Of a stretch of DNA of 64,000 nucleotides, positions 54,286 to 62,726 are shown in pieces. Made by a program: the position numbers and the translations under genes. Each line of letters begins with the position of its first letter. The stretch's first letter is position 1. The DNA comes from CAXMRP01 sp964196155. GTDB taxonomy: Bacteria > Pseudomonadota > Alphaproteobacteria > Rhizobiales > Afifellaceae. The DNA is taken from contig CAXMRP010000061.1 of assembly GCA_964196155.1 (NCBI GenBank), positions 18,603-82,602 of the forward strand, given 5' to 3'. The notes below the pieces were generated by a model. That model was not told the DNA's origin. It did no database searches and saw nothing but the letters and a program-made list of their open reading frames with translations.

Positions 54286-54311
54286 ATTTTGCTTTTTCCG
54301 GGCAATATGTT

Positions 54312-55472
54312 GTGGCAGCATATGCTGTCCGGATCTCAGCAATTGATCCGGACGACAAGAACGGACAAAATTTGACTTCTTCGAAAGACAAAACCCGGCG
54401 AACAGCGGCCGGCGGCCGAGACACTGACCACGGCGAACGGAGCCTGGCCGCCAGCGGGCGGCCGACGTTGAAGGATATCGCCTTCATGACCGGGCTCGGG
54501 GTGACGACCGTGTCGCGAGCCTTGAGCGATGCACCCGATATCGCCGAGGCGACGAAGGAGCGGGTGCGTCTGGTAGCCAAGCAGATTGGCTACCGGCCCA
54601 ACCGCGCCGGCGTCCGGCTGCGCACCGGCAAGACGAATGTCATCAGCCTCATTCTGGATTTGCGCGATGAAGCGTTCGATTTGACGCCGGGCCTGGTGTT
54701 CGGCCTGTCCGAAACCCTGGCCGATACGCCCTACCATTTGATTGTCACCCCTTATGATACGGAGGGCGATGCGCTGGCGCCAGTGCGCTATGTCGTGGAA
54801 ACCGGCTCAGCTGACGGGGTGATCCTGTCGCGTACCGAACCCGATGACGCCCGTGTGCGCTATCTGCATGAACACGGCATGCCGTTTGCCACCCACGGGC
54901 GGACCGATATGGGGATCGATCATCCCTATTGCGATTTTGACAATGAAGCCTATGCGCGGCTTGCGGTGGATCTGCTTGCGGCGCGCGGCCGCCAACGATT
55001 GGCACTGATCGGCGCGCCGCCGCAGCTGATGTTTGCCCGGCACACGTCGGTCGGATTTGAGCAGGCGCTGGAACAGTATGACCTGATGGAAATCCCGGTC
55101 CACGGCGCGACCATCGACAGTCAGAGTTTTGATATCGAGACGGAGGTCTTTCGGCTGATGCGGTCGCGGTATCGGCCGGACGGATTTGTCTGCTCTGCCC
55201 CGACAGCAGCCATTGCCGTTACCGCCGGCATCGAACGGGCCGGCCTCATCGTCGGCGAGGACGTCGATATTGTCGGCAAACAGTCGTTCGATTTTTTGAA
55301 AAAATTTCGCCCCGGCATTCTTGTCATCAACGAGGATTTTCGCTCCGCCGGCCGGACGCTGGCCGATGCGATTACCCGGACAATTGCCGGGACGAGCCCG
55401 TTGAGCCTGCAGACCCTTGAGGTTCCCGTGGCACCCCTGATGGCGGATGAAAGCCAGCAGGCGGCGGTCTAG
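54312..55472 (+). CDS. LacI-family transcriptional regulator
   Basis: About 386 residues from GTG 54312; a start at TTG 54372 is also possible. The N-terminal ~45 residues precede the helix-turn-helix (PTLKDIAFMTGLGVTTVSRALSDAPDIAEATKERV). The periplasmic-binding-like sensor has LILDLRDEAFDLTPGLVFGL and CDFDNEAYARLAVDLLAARG. It probably represses the divergent ABC operon until a sugar ligand binds. Because it also lies beside the sulfosugar operon (converging on comE), it could instead answer sulfoquinovose. Confidence 0.88.
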   Translation: MAAYAVRISAIDPDDKNGQNLTSSKDKTRRTAAGGRDTDHGERSLAASGRPTLKDIAFMTGLGVTTVSRALSDAPDIAEATKERVRLVAKQIGYRPNRAGVRLRTGKTNVISLILDLRDEAFDLTPGLVFGLSETLADTPYHLIVTPYDTEGDALAPVRYVVETGSADGVILSRTEPDDARVRYLHEHGMPFATHGRTDMGIDHPYCDFDNEAYARLAVDLLAARGRQRLALIGAPPQLMFARHTSVGFEQALEQYDLMEIPVHGATIDSQSFDIETEVFRLMRSRYRPDGFVCSAPTAAIAVTAGIERAGLIVGEDVDIVGKQSFDFLKKFRPGILVINEDFRSAGRTLADAITRTIAGTSPLSLQTLEVPVAPLMADESQQAAV

Positions 55473-55649
55473 GGGCAAGGCCGTCTGGACCGACCATCGC
55501 GGGGTCAATCCCGAGGACTACGGCCGCTATCTATTGAATCGTCTGTAGTCTGCCCTGTCTTGCCGATTAGTCGGTTCTTCGCTGACACTCCCGATTTTTC
55601 TTGCCGACAGACAGTTTGAACTCTCCATTGGCACGTGCCGAAAAACAGC

Positions 55650-56204
55650 TCACGGTACGCTTACAGTCATAAACCGTTCGCGGATGACGATCGGGTTCAT
55701 GTCAATTACCGGGACTTTGACGTTGCCAGAGTCGCACTTGCTGACAATGATGGTCATTTCACCGGCCTGCAGCGCGGCCATCAAAGCGTCGGCTGTGTCA
55801 ACGGCGTCGCATTCCACCACGTTCTCGCACCCGCAGGCTTTTGCAACAGCCGCCAGCGAAGTTTTTCGCCCGGCATAGGTCGGCTGATCCCCGGTGGAGC
55901 CATAGCTGCCGTTGTCGATGATCAGCAAAATGTAATTGTCGCGCACATTGTTGGCTATCGTGGACAGTGTTGCCAGGTTGGTCAGCACCGATCCGTCGCC
56001 GTCGATCGAAATAACCGGCCTGTCCTGCGCCAGTGCCAGTCCGAAGCCGATCGAAGATGACAGGCCCATCGTGCCGAGCATGTAAAAATTGCTTGGCTGG
56101 TCGTCGAGAGCGAACAATTCCTGGCTCGGCGCGCCAATGTTGCAGACAACCAGTTCGTCAGTGATTACCGGGACAATTGATTTCAAAATATCATTGCGGA
56201 TCAT
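55650..56204 (-). CDS. comE: sulfopyruvate decarboxylase beta subunit (ComE-like, TPP-binding)
   Basis: A 184-residue protein of the thiamine-diphosphate C-terminal fold. It starts MIRNDILKSIVPVITDELVVCNIG, has the LGTMGLSSSIGFGLALAQ block and the TPP motif GDGSVLTNLATLSTIANN with IIDNGSYGSTGDQPT. It fits the beta subunit of sulfopyruvate (or phosphonopyruvate) decarboxylase. With ComD it splits 3-sulfopyruvate to sulfoacetaldehyde and CO2. The SlcC-like gene just upstream favours sulfopyruvate over phosphonopyruvate. Its start overlaps the comD stop (ATGA). Confidence 0.85.
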   Translation of the reverse strand: MIRNDILKSIVPVITDELVVCNIGAPSQELFALDDQPSNFYMLGTMGLSSSIGFGLALAQDRPVISIDGDGSVLTNLATLSTIANNVRDNYILLIIDNGSYGSTGDQPTYAGRKTSLAAVAKACGCENVVECDAVDTADALMAALQAGEMTIIVSKCDSGNVKVPVIDMNPIVIRERFMTVSVP

Positions 56205-56707
56205 GTTGCAGCGCTCCAGAAACTGGCATCTGTCAGGATGGCGACGGGTTTTTTGCTCATTTGTGAATGGCGCAGGATGCCGGGCAATTCAGCTACCTGG
56301 TCGGGATGGTGGAAGTGGTAGTTGGGAATAAGCAACTGGTTCAGCAGTGCCTTCGTATGCAGCGCCATTTCGACCTGACAGGCCACCGGCTCGCCCACTT
56401 CACCACGGTAACTGATCAGCATCGGCAGTGGAATCTGATAATACTGGATCAGTGTGGCCAGCGTATTCACCACAACGCCAAGGGCGGTGTTTTGCATAAC
56501 AATGCAGGGGCGTTTGCCGCCCATATACGCCCCTGCGCACAGGCCCATGCCTTCGTCTTCCTTGTTGGAGGGGACATGCAGGATTTCGTCTGTCTGCTCC
56601 AACACCTCGATCACCCCGGCAAGCTGTTTGCAGGGGACCGAAGTTACGAAGTTGATCTGATTGCCGATCAGGTCGCCGACAATCCTGTGATCGATCTGCT
56701 TTGCCAT
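56201..56707 (-). CDS. comD: sulfopyruvate decarboxylase alpha subunit (ComD-like)
   Basis: A 168-residue TPP-enzyme N-terminal (PYR) domain. It contains NFVTSVPCKQLAGVIEVLEQ, then HVPSNKEDEGMGLCAGAYMGGKRPCIVMQNTALGVVVNTLATL, with the Glu of KEDEG that activates TPP. The separate short alpha and beta subunits are typical for sulfopyruvate decarboxylase. An aggag ribosome-binding site precedes ATG 56707. It follows the SlcC-like gene by 27 bases. Confidence 0.87.
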   Translation of the reverse strand: MAKQIDHRIVGDLIGNQINFVTSVPCKQLAGVIEVLEQTDEILHVPSNKEDEGMGLCAGAYMGGKRPCIVMQNTALGVVVNTLATLIQYYQIPLPMLISYRGEVGEPVACQVEMALHTKALLNQLLIPNYHFHHPDQVAELPGILRHSQMSKKPVAILTDASFWSAAT

Positions 56708-56733
56708 CTTGTGGCTCCTATCAGGTGAATTGG

Positions 56734-57657
56734 TCAGTTATTATTCAATTGCTCAAGCACGCTATCCGCGATCAGGGCGCTGACACGGATATTGGATTCT
56801 GCCGTCACGCCGGCGATATGTGGTGTCAGAATCAGGTTTTTGATTCCGTGAAACTTCTGGCCGGCCGGCGCCGTCAAGGGTTCGGTTTCGAAAACGTCCA
56901 GTGCCGCACCGGCCAGTTTGCCGGCGCGCAGGCTGTCTGCCAGCGCGTCCTCGTCGACAATACCACCGCGTGCGGCATTGATCAGAACTGCGTCTGGCCT
57001 GACCACGGCAAGCCTTTGCCGGTTAATCAGGTGGCGCGTGTCCGGCGTCAGCGGCACATGTAAACTGATCACATCGGCAGTTTTCAGAACACTCTCCAGT
57101 TCAAGCGATTGTGCACCCGCCCATGCCGGATGGTCCGCTGCCAGAAACGGATCATGGGCACAGATTTTCATGCCAAGCGCCGTGGCCATTACCGCTGTTT
57201 GCTGCGCGATCGCCCCGAACCCGACCAACCCCAGAATTTTACCCGAAATTTCGCGCCCGGCGCAGGCCGTCCGCGGCCATTTTCCGGCGCGCATATCGCC
57301 ACCAGACCGATAGGCGTTTCTGAGCAGCATCAGCGCATTGGCAATCACATATTCCGCAACGCTCAAATTATTGGCGCCGGTGGCCGGAATCACCGCAATC
57401 TCACGCGCCTTGCACGCCTGCTGATCGATATTATCCAGCCCAACGCCAAGCCTGCCAACGCATTTCAATTTCGGTGCAGCCGCAATCAGTTCGGCTGTTA
57501 CCTGGGTGCGGTTGCGCACGATCAAGGCGCGGACGTCCCCAAGCAATTGCGGTATCTTATCCTGGGTATCGGCAAGATCGGGCGAATAGGTTGTCGCAAA
57601 CGCTGAAGACAATCGGTCAACGGCTTCGGTATCCATGAATTCCGTGATCAGGATCAT
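56734..57657 (-). CDS. slcC: sulfolactate dehydrogenase-like D-hydroxyacid dehydrogenase (SlcC-like)
   Basis: A 307-residue NAD-dependent D-isomer-specific 2-hydroxyacid dehydrogenase. It begins MILITEFMDTEAVDRL, close to SlcC of sulfolactate degraders. It has VGRLGVGLDNID, the NAD motif GLVGFGAIAQQT, NAARGGIVDEDAL with the Arg, and LTPHIAGVTAESN with the catalytic His. SlcC oxidises (S)-sulfolactate to sulfopyruvate. The adjacent comDE genes support that function over phosphoglycerate or other hydroxyacids. Its start overlaps the preceding stop by one base (TAATG). Confidence 0.82.
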   Translation of the reverse strand: MILITEFMDTEAVDRLSSAFATTYSPDLADTQDKIPQLLGDVRALIVRNRTQVTAELIAAAPKLKCVGRLGVGLDNIDQQACKAREIAVIPATGANNLSVAEYVIANALMLLRNAYRSGGDMRAGKWPRTACAGREISGKILGLVGFGAIAQQTAVMATALGMKICAHDPFLAADHPAWAGAQSLELESVLKTADVISLHVPLTPDTRHLINRQRLAVVRPDAVLINAARGGIVDEDALADSLRAGKLAGAALDVFETEPLTAPAGQKFHGIKNLILTPHIAGVTAESNIRVSALIADSVLEQLNNN

Positions 57658-59108
57658 TACCTTACGCCCGCAATGCAGACATATTTCGTCTCAAGATAGT
57701 CATCCAGTCCCTGGCTGCCGCCTTCCTTGCCAAGGCCACTTTCCTTCAGGCCGCCAAAGGGTACTTCGACGGTTGTGATCAGTCCCGAATTCACACCGAT
57801 CAGCCCGTATTCCAATTCGTCGTTCAGGCGAAATACGCGTCCGACATCGCGGGTGAAGGCATAGGCCGCAAGCCCGTACCCGGTGGCGTTTGCGGCTTCG
57901 ATCGCCTGATCTTCGCTGTCAAATTTGAAGATGGCCGCCAGGGGGCCAAAGATTTCTTCGGTTGCAAATTGCATTTCGTCGGTGGCGCCGGTGATGATCG
58001 TTGGCTCAAAAAAAGTGCCGCCCAGATCGTGGCGTTTGCCGCCCTGAACGATATCGCCGCCCTTGCCGGTCGCATCGGCAATAAATGCCTCGACCTTGCC
58101 GACGGCCGCGTCATCTATCAGCGGGCCCTGGGTTACACCGTCGCTCAGGCCGTTACCGACGACCAGCCTGGAAGTGGCTTCCCGCAAGCCGGCAACGAAC
58201 ACATCGTGAATACCGGATTGCACAAAGAACCTGTTGGTGCACACACAAGTCTGGCCCATGTTGCGGTACTTGGAAATCATTGCGCCTTCGATAGCCGCAT
58301 CCAGATCGGCATCATCAAAAACGATAAACGGTGCGTTGCCACCCAATTCCATCGACACTTTCTTGACCGTGTCGGCCGATTGCCGGATCAATGTTTTGCC
58401 GACTTCGGTAGAGCCGGTAAAGGTGACTTTGCGCACGTCCGGGCTGGCCATAATGGCCCCGCCAATGTCGCGCGCAGACCCGGTCACGATGTTCAAGACC
58501 CCATCGGGAAACCCGACATCGCGCGCCAGCTTGCCCCATGCAAGGCCGGAAAACGGTGTGGAAGACGCGGGTTTGGCGACAACCGTGCAACCCGCCGCAA
58601 GGGCCGGGCCGAGTTTTCGCGCCAGCATGGACGATGGGAAATTCCAGGGCGTGATGGCACCGACCACGCCGATGGCATGGCGTGTTACCAGCAGGCGTCG
58701 ATCCCGGGTCGGCGGTGGCACGATCTCACCGTTGGCGCGGCGGATCTCTTCGGCGAACCACCGGATATAGGCGGCGCCGATAGCGATCTCACCGCGCGAT
58801 TCAAATATAGGTTTGCCTTGCTCGGCAGTCAGAAGCAGGGCCAATGCTTCCTGATTGTCCATCAGTGCGTCGTGCAAATCATGCATAAGCCGAACGCGAA
58901 AAGACAGGTCAGTGCGGGAATAGGTCGCAAAGGCCTTTTTGGCGGCTGCAATTGCCCGGTTGGTTTCGTCGGTCCCGCAATTTGGAACGTGGCCAATAAC
59001 CTCGTTGGTGGCAGGGTTGGTGACCGGGATTTGCTCGCCGGAATCCGCATCGGACCAGGTGCCGCCGATCAGATTGGATTGTTGCATCATGGCTGAATAA
59101 GTGTTCAT
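57657..59108 (-). CDS. NAD(P)-dependent aldehyde dehydrogenase, probable sulfolactaldehyde dehydrogenase
   Basis: A 483-residue aldehyde dehydrogenase from ATG 59108, with aagga eight bases upstream. The general base is in SMELGGNAPFIVFDDADLD and the catalytic Cys in GQTCVCTNRFFVQ. The family (succinate-semialdehyde dehydrogenase-like) contains the sulfolactaldehyde dehydrogenases of sulfo-ED and sulfo-TAL pathways. Its place between the aldolase/kinase genes and slcC makes oxidation of sulfolactaldehyde to sulfolactate the best guess. Succinate semialdehyde or other aldehydes remain possible. Confidence 0.75.
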   Translation of the reverse strand: MNTYSAMMQQSNLIGGTWSDADSGEQIPVTNPATNEVIGHVPNCGTDETNRAIAAAKKAFATYSRTDLSFRVRLMHDLHDALMDNQEALALLLTAEQGKPIFESRGEIAIGAAYIRWFAEEIRRANGEIVPPPTRDRRLLVTRHAIGVVGAITPWNFPSSMLARKLGPALAAGCTVVAKPASSTPFSGLAWGKLARDVGFPDGVLNIVTGSARDIGGAIMASPDVRKVTFTGSTEVGKTLIRQSADTVKKVSMELGGNAPFIVFDDADLDAAIEGAMISKYRNMGQTCVCTNRFFVQSGIHDVFVAGLREATSRLVVGNGLSDGVTQGPLIDDAAVGKVEAFIADATGKGGDIVQGGKRHDLGGTFFEPTIITGATDEMQFATEEIFGPLAAIFKFDSEDQAIEAANATGYGLAAYAFTRDVGRVFRLNDELEYGLIGVNSGLITTVEVPFGGLKESGLGKEGGSQGLDDYLETKYVCIAGVR

Positions 59109-59156
59109 CGATTGTCCTTGCTGAAGGCATAGTGGGTGTGTTGCCAGTAGGGTTCG

Positions 59157-59177
59157 CCAGACCGAGGCTCGGCCTGG
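59157..59177 (-). other. intercistronic hairpin between oxidoreductase and aldehyde dehydrogenase genes
   Basis: ccagaccgag and ctcggcctgg are inverted repeats around a single G (one mismatch in ten). The gap between the two genes (107 bases) is the largest in the operon. No T run follows, so it is more likely an RNA stability or processing element than a terminator. Confidence 0.4.
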
Positions 59178-59214
59178 GGAAATCGGGGTAATAGATTGCG
59201 CCCGGCCAGCCCCG

Positions 59215-60300
59215 TCATTCCAGAGCCACCGGCTGACCGGTGCGTGCAGAAAGCTCGGCCGCTTCCCCGACACGAACGGACCATAATCCGTCTTGCAGTG
59301 TCACCTCCGGTTGGCCATGGCCGGTGCGGATCAGATCGCGAAACCTTTGGTGCTGAAAGTAGCTTGATCCGTGGTGATCCCCGGCCTGAAGAATGTTTTC
59401 ATCCACCTTGATCGTTTCGGTTACATTCGTCCTGGTGGCGCGAACTGACAATGTAATTTGAGCGGCACGCTCTTTTCCGTTGCTGGAAAACCGGGCCGGT
59501 CCGGGAACACAGGCATCCAGCCGGGCTTTGGTGCCGGTGACCGATATGACTTCCTGCCAATAGGAGCCTTCGGCGAACATGCACAGATCCAGCATCCCCC
59601 GCGCCCCGCTGGCAAATTCAACGGTCACGAATGCGTTGTCGATCACGTCCGGTTTTTTGCCGGCATGGCATTCATCAATGTGGTTCACATCGGCGCCTGC
59701 GGAGGCAAATATCCGCACCGGATCGCTTTGCAGCGTCAATCGCATCAGATCCCAAAAATGGCAGCATTTTTCGACCAAAGTTCCACCGGTGCGGGCGTTA
59801 AACCGGTTCCAGTTACCGATTTTGTCTAGAAACGGATAGCGATGTTCGCGGATTGCCATCATGCGCGGGCTGCCGATGCTGCCATTGGTAATTTCCTCCA
59901 GCATCCGCTGGACCGGCGGCATGTAGCGATATTCCATCGCGACCCAGATCGGGGCAGCCCTGCCTGCAGCTTTGTTGAGCACGTCCTGACAATCGGCGAC
60001 GGTGGTACAAAGAGGCTTTTCACACAGGATGGGTTTGTCGGTGGCAAGTAGATTCAGCAGGATCGCGTGGTGGGTGTCGTTGGGTGTAGCGACGACATAG
60101 GCATCACAAATATCGTCTGCCAACATCTCGTTGTAATCGGCATAGGGCTTTGCTGTTCCGCCAGAGGTCTTGACCGACAGCGCCCGCATGCCGGCATCGG
60201 GATCCGCAACCGCGACAACGGACACTCCGTCCAGCAGATTGAGGTTGCGGATATGTTCCTGGCCCATCATGCCGGACCCGATCAGCCCATACTTCAGCAT
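59215..60300 (-). CDS. Gfo/Idh/MocA-family oxidoreductase in the sulfosugar operon
   Basis: A 361-residue protein from ATG 60300 behind a ggagatatgagg sequence. It has the NAD motif GLIGSGMMGQEHIRNL, LCEKPLCTTVADC with the conserved Lys, and the block GGTLVEKCCHFWDLMRL. The role in sulfoquinovose use is not fixed. It could oxidise a sulfosugar, or act by an NAD-assisted redox mechanism on a sulfoquinovosyl glycoside, as the NAD-dependent sulfoquinovosidases (family GH188) are said to do. It lies four bases after the isomerase gene and is certainly in the operon. Confidence 0.8.
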   Translation of the reverse strand: MLKYGLIGSGMMGQEHIRNLNLLDGVSVVAVADPDAGMRALSVKTSGGTAKPYADYNEMLADDICDAYVVATPNDTHHAILLNLLATDKPILCEKPLCTTVADCQDVLNKAAGRAAPIWVAMEYRYMPPVQRMLEEITNGSIGSPRMMAIREHRYPFLDKIGNWNRFNARTGGTLVEKCCHFWDLMRLTLQSDPVRIFASAGADVNHIDECHAGKKPDVIDNAFVTVEFASGARGMLDLCMFAEGSYWQEVISVTGTKARLDACVPGPARFSSNGKERAAQITLSVRATRTNVTETIKVDENILQAGDHHGSSYFQHQRFRDLIRTGHGQPEVTLQDGLWSVRVGEAAELSARTGQPVALE

Positions 60301-60304
60301 CACC

Positions 60305-61690
60305 TCATATCTCCAACAAGGGCAGGTTCATCGCCGCCGCAACCGCGCGCAGGGTGGTGCGGTGATCGCCATAGGCAAGCGCCATGTGATGTTCCAGCCC
60401 GGACGCAATGATGTCGTCCAGCACTTCGGATACCGGGCGTTCAAATTGTACGACACCCGAAGTGCCGGTAAATGCCATCGGACGTTTTAGTATCTGGCCG
60501 AAACCCAGAACCATTTTTGGCCTGTTGAACGACTGCGATATTCGCAAAAAAGTGACTTCACCGGCCTTTAGCGGAAACTCGTACAGCAATGGCATTTTTC
60601 GGTTGGTGTGAATTGTCGCGGCGGCCGCCACGTCAGGATCACACATGGAAATCGGCGCCTGGCCGCAGTGCCAGACGACCCCGGTGTCATCGTTGATGTC
60701 CATGTCCACAAGATCGGTCAGAAAGACCGGACTGCCCGATGCTTCCTGCAAGATCAACTGGGTCAGCGCGCCGTATACGTCTGCCTCGCAGGCGCAGGGA
60801 ATTTTCGCCTCGCCCATCATCGATGCCGGCCCACATACGGCGCCGCCATATTCGGTGAATGTCTCGGGCCAGCAGCGAATGGCGAAAGCGTCATAGTCAC
60901 CGCGGGCGCGGATGCTTTCCAGCCCCGCTTTCAGACGCAATGACCGGTCAAGCTCAATCTGATCGACATCTGCCAACCCGTGAAGCGTCGCATCCGCAAG
61001 CTCGCGAACCTGATCTGCGTCTGCATCCGTCACCTGGCGCGCAGCGTCGAAAAGATCGTCAATGCCCAGCTCGTCGACGGAAACGCCGGCCAGATCTTGC
61101 AGCTGCTGAGGTGAATAGGCGCAGGTATCAAATCCAACCGGATGGTCGCCGATCCTGGCAACGCGGCGGCCATTTATCGCATCGGCGACGCGTTTTCCTT
61201 CTGGTGACGAGAACTCATCTGCCGGGGCCGCTTCCAGATTTGCCGGCGGCCGGCGACCTGTCACCAGAGCCTCAAGCGCATCGCCAATGTCGCTATCGGG
61301 ATCAGTATACAGCCAAGAAAATGGCCTGCCGTTCAACCCAAGCGCGTGGCTCGCAAGGTTTAGGCCGCAAAACGCGTTGAGGCGCAGCCGTCCGCCGATT
61401 CTGGGCTCGGGAACCGCCCAAATTGACAATGGCTGGTCAAATGCCCCGGCGGCGGCGACCGGCATTGATGCGTCCGTAAAGGTCACCTGTAATATCAACA
61501 GGTGATCAATTGCGCTGCCTTGCAGATCCGCCATCGCCGCCCGTGTCGCGGGCTCGTCAAACAACAGGTCTTTCGATCCGACAATCTGGTGCCTGGTTTG
61601 CTCTAGTTCGGCTAGCATCCGGGACAATTTTTCCTGCGCAAACGCCACGTCGAACGTCGGGCGCGCCAGGGGTAGAATACCAATCTTCAT
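60305..61690 (-). CDS. FucI/AraA-family isomerase, probable sulfoquinovose isomerase
   Basis: A 461-residue protein from ATG 61690, ten bases after the aldolase stop. It begins MKIGILPLARPTFDVAFAQ and has LLILQVTFTDASMP and AVPEPRIGGRLRLNAFCGLN in the N-terminal domain. A typical C-terminal FucI-like domain with HTNRKMPLLYEFPLKAGEVTFLRIS and ALAYGDHRTTL follows. Some sulfoglycolysis clusters use an isomerase of this family (instead of AGE-type YihS) to turn sulfoquinovose into sulfofructose. The placement before the aldolase and kinase genes fits that step. A pentose or fucose isomerase is the alternative. Confidence 0.78.
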   Translation of the reverse strand: MKIGILPLARPTFDVAFAQEKLSRMLAELEQTRHQIVGSKDLLFDEPATRAAMADLQGSAIDHLLILQVTFTDASMPVAAAGAFDQPLSIWAVPEPRIGGRLRLNAFCGLNLASHALGLNGRPFSWLYTDPDSDIGDALEALVTGRRPPANLEAAPADEFSSPEGKRVADAINGRRVARIGDHPVGFDTCAYSPQQLQDLAGVSVDELGIDDLFDAARQVTDADADQVRELADATLHGLADVDQIELDRSLRLKAGLESIRARGDYDAFAIRCWPETFTEYGGAVCGPASMMGEAKIPCACEADVYGALTQLILQEASGSPVFLTDLVDMDINDDTGVVWHCGQAPISMCDPDVAAAATIHTNRKMPLLYEFPLKAGEVTFLRISQSFNRPKMVLGFGQILKRPMAFTGTSGVVQFERPVSEVLDDIIASGLEHHMALAYGDHRTTLRAVAAAMNLPLLEI

Positions 61691-61700
61691 CAGGTGCGAC

Positions 61701-62726
61701 CTACATACACTGGTAAGAGTGACGGAACTTCGCATCGGCCGGAGAAAAGGCGGCGCCATCGACCCCGAAACAGGAATGTTCCGCCCAGTTTTTCGCCTCT
61801 CGATCCGCCAAATCGGATATCTGTGACAAATAGTCGGCAGACTCTCCTTCCAGTTTCTGTTTGATCTGATCCCAGTCAGGATAGGCGTTGAACGCATCGA
61901 GCCAGATCGCACGGCCAGCCAGGAAACCTGATGCTCCGGCTTGAAAAGCATGTTTCAGAATTCGGCGAAAATCGTCCTTGCCCGCCCCTGCCGACAGCAT
62001 CACCCAGGGGCGTCCAGCCAGACTGCCCATTTCGTCAAACAACACCTGAACTGCCGCCGACCCGTCGGCATCGGAGGCATTGACCGGGCTTTCCAGCTTG
62101 AACACATCGATCCCGTAATCGGGCTTGGCAAATTCTTCGACGGACGCAAGCACATCGTCCGCCTTTTTGCCCTGCATCTCGACATATTCTTTGGTTTGAT
62201 CGGTGTCGCTGGCAAGCGGATAAACCAGCAATTCGAACAGGAACGGAATGTCATAGCGCGCGCAGTCTTCGCCAATCCGCTTGACGTAATCCTGTTGCAC
62301 CCGAAGTACCGTTGCCCCGGCATCGGGCCGATACCACGCAAGCACCTTGACCGCGTCGCCGCCCATTCGTTTGATCTTGTTGACCGACCAATCGTCGATA
62401 ATTGCGGACAGGCGGCCGTCGTCGGTTTCCTGAAACAGCGAATCTTCCAACGTGACGACCAGGCCTTTAGTCGGCGACAGGCGATCCAGACTGTACGGAA
62501 TCGCAAAATGCGGATCTAGCAGCATCGCGGTGCTTTGCGCCTGCAAAGTTTCCACCAGCAGGCCTTTGAAGCGCGCAACCTGTTCCCAGGGCGCTTCGTC
62601 AACACCCAAATGGCGGGCGATCGGCTCCTTTATCGGCGGGCGCTGGTCTACGGCTGTCATTTTAAATATGCCGTTGTCATCCGCCATGCGGCGAAGGCCC
62701 CATAATTTTCCCGGGGTTAGGTTCAT
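61701..62726 (-). CDS. LacD/YihT-type class I aldolase, probable sulfofructose-1-phosphate aldolase
   Basis: A 341-residue protein from ATG 62726 with a strong aaggag ribosome-binding site. It resembles tagatose-1,6-bisphosphate aldolase (LacD) and E. coli YihT: TAVDQRPPI (25-33), VKVLAWYRPD, FLFELLVYPL, and the Schiff-base Lys 210 in VFKLESPV. PWVMLSAGAGKDDF and GASGFLAGRAIW follow. It is predicted to split 6-deoxy-6-sulfofructose-1-phosphate to dihydroxyacetone phosphate and sulfolactaldehyde. Its start overlaps the kinase stop (ATGA). Confidence 0.82.
   Translation of the reverse strand: MNLTPGKLWGLRRMADDNGIFKMTAVDQRPPIKEPIARHLGVDEAPWEQVARFKGLLVETLQAQSTAMLLDPHFAIPYSLDRLSPTKGLVVTLEDSLFQETDDGRLSAIIDDWSVNKIKRMGGDAVKVLAWYRPDAGATVLRVQQDYVKRIGEDCARYDIPFLFELLVYPLASDTDQTKEYVEMQGKKADDVLASVEEFAKPDYGIDVFKLESPVNASDADGSAAVQVLFDEMGSLAGRPWVMLSAGAGKDDFRRILKHAFQAGASGFLAGRAIWLDAFNAYPDWDQIKQKLEGESADYLSQISDLADREAKNWAEHSCFGVDGAAFSPADAKFRHSYQCM

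Larger units (their letters stand above)
53991..54311. other. divergent control region between the ABC importer and the LacI gene
   Basis: A 321-base A+T-rich intergenic stretch. It contains two palindromes of the LacI-operator kind (54040-54049 and 54272-54285, listed separately). The promoter for the binding-protein gene must be here. No gene was found inside. Confidence 0.5.

Noticed and set aside
60859..61380. Plus-strand frame opposite the isomerase gene
   Set aside because: Arg/Gln-rich shadow frame, antisense to a recognisable FucI-family protein.
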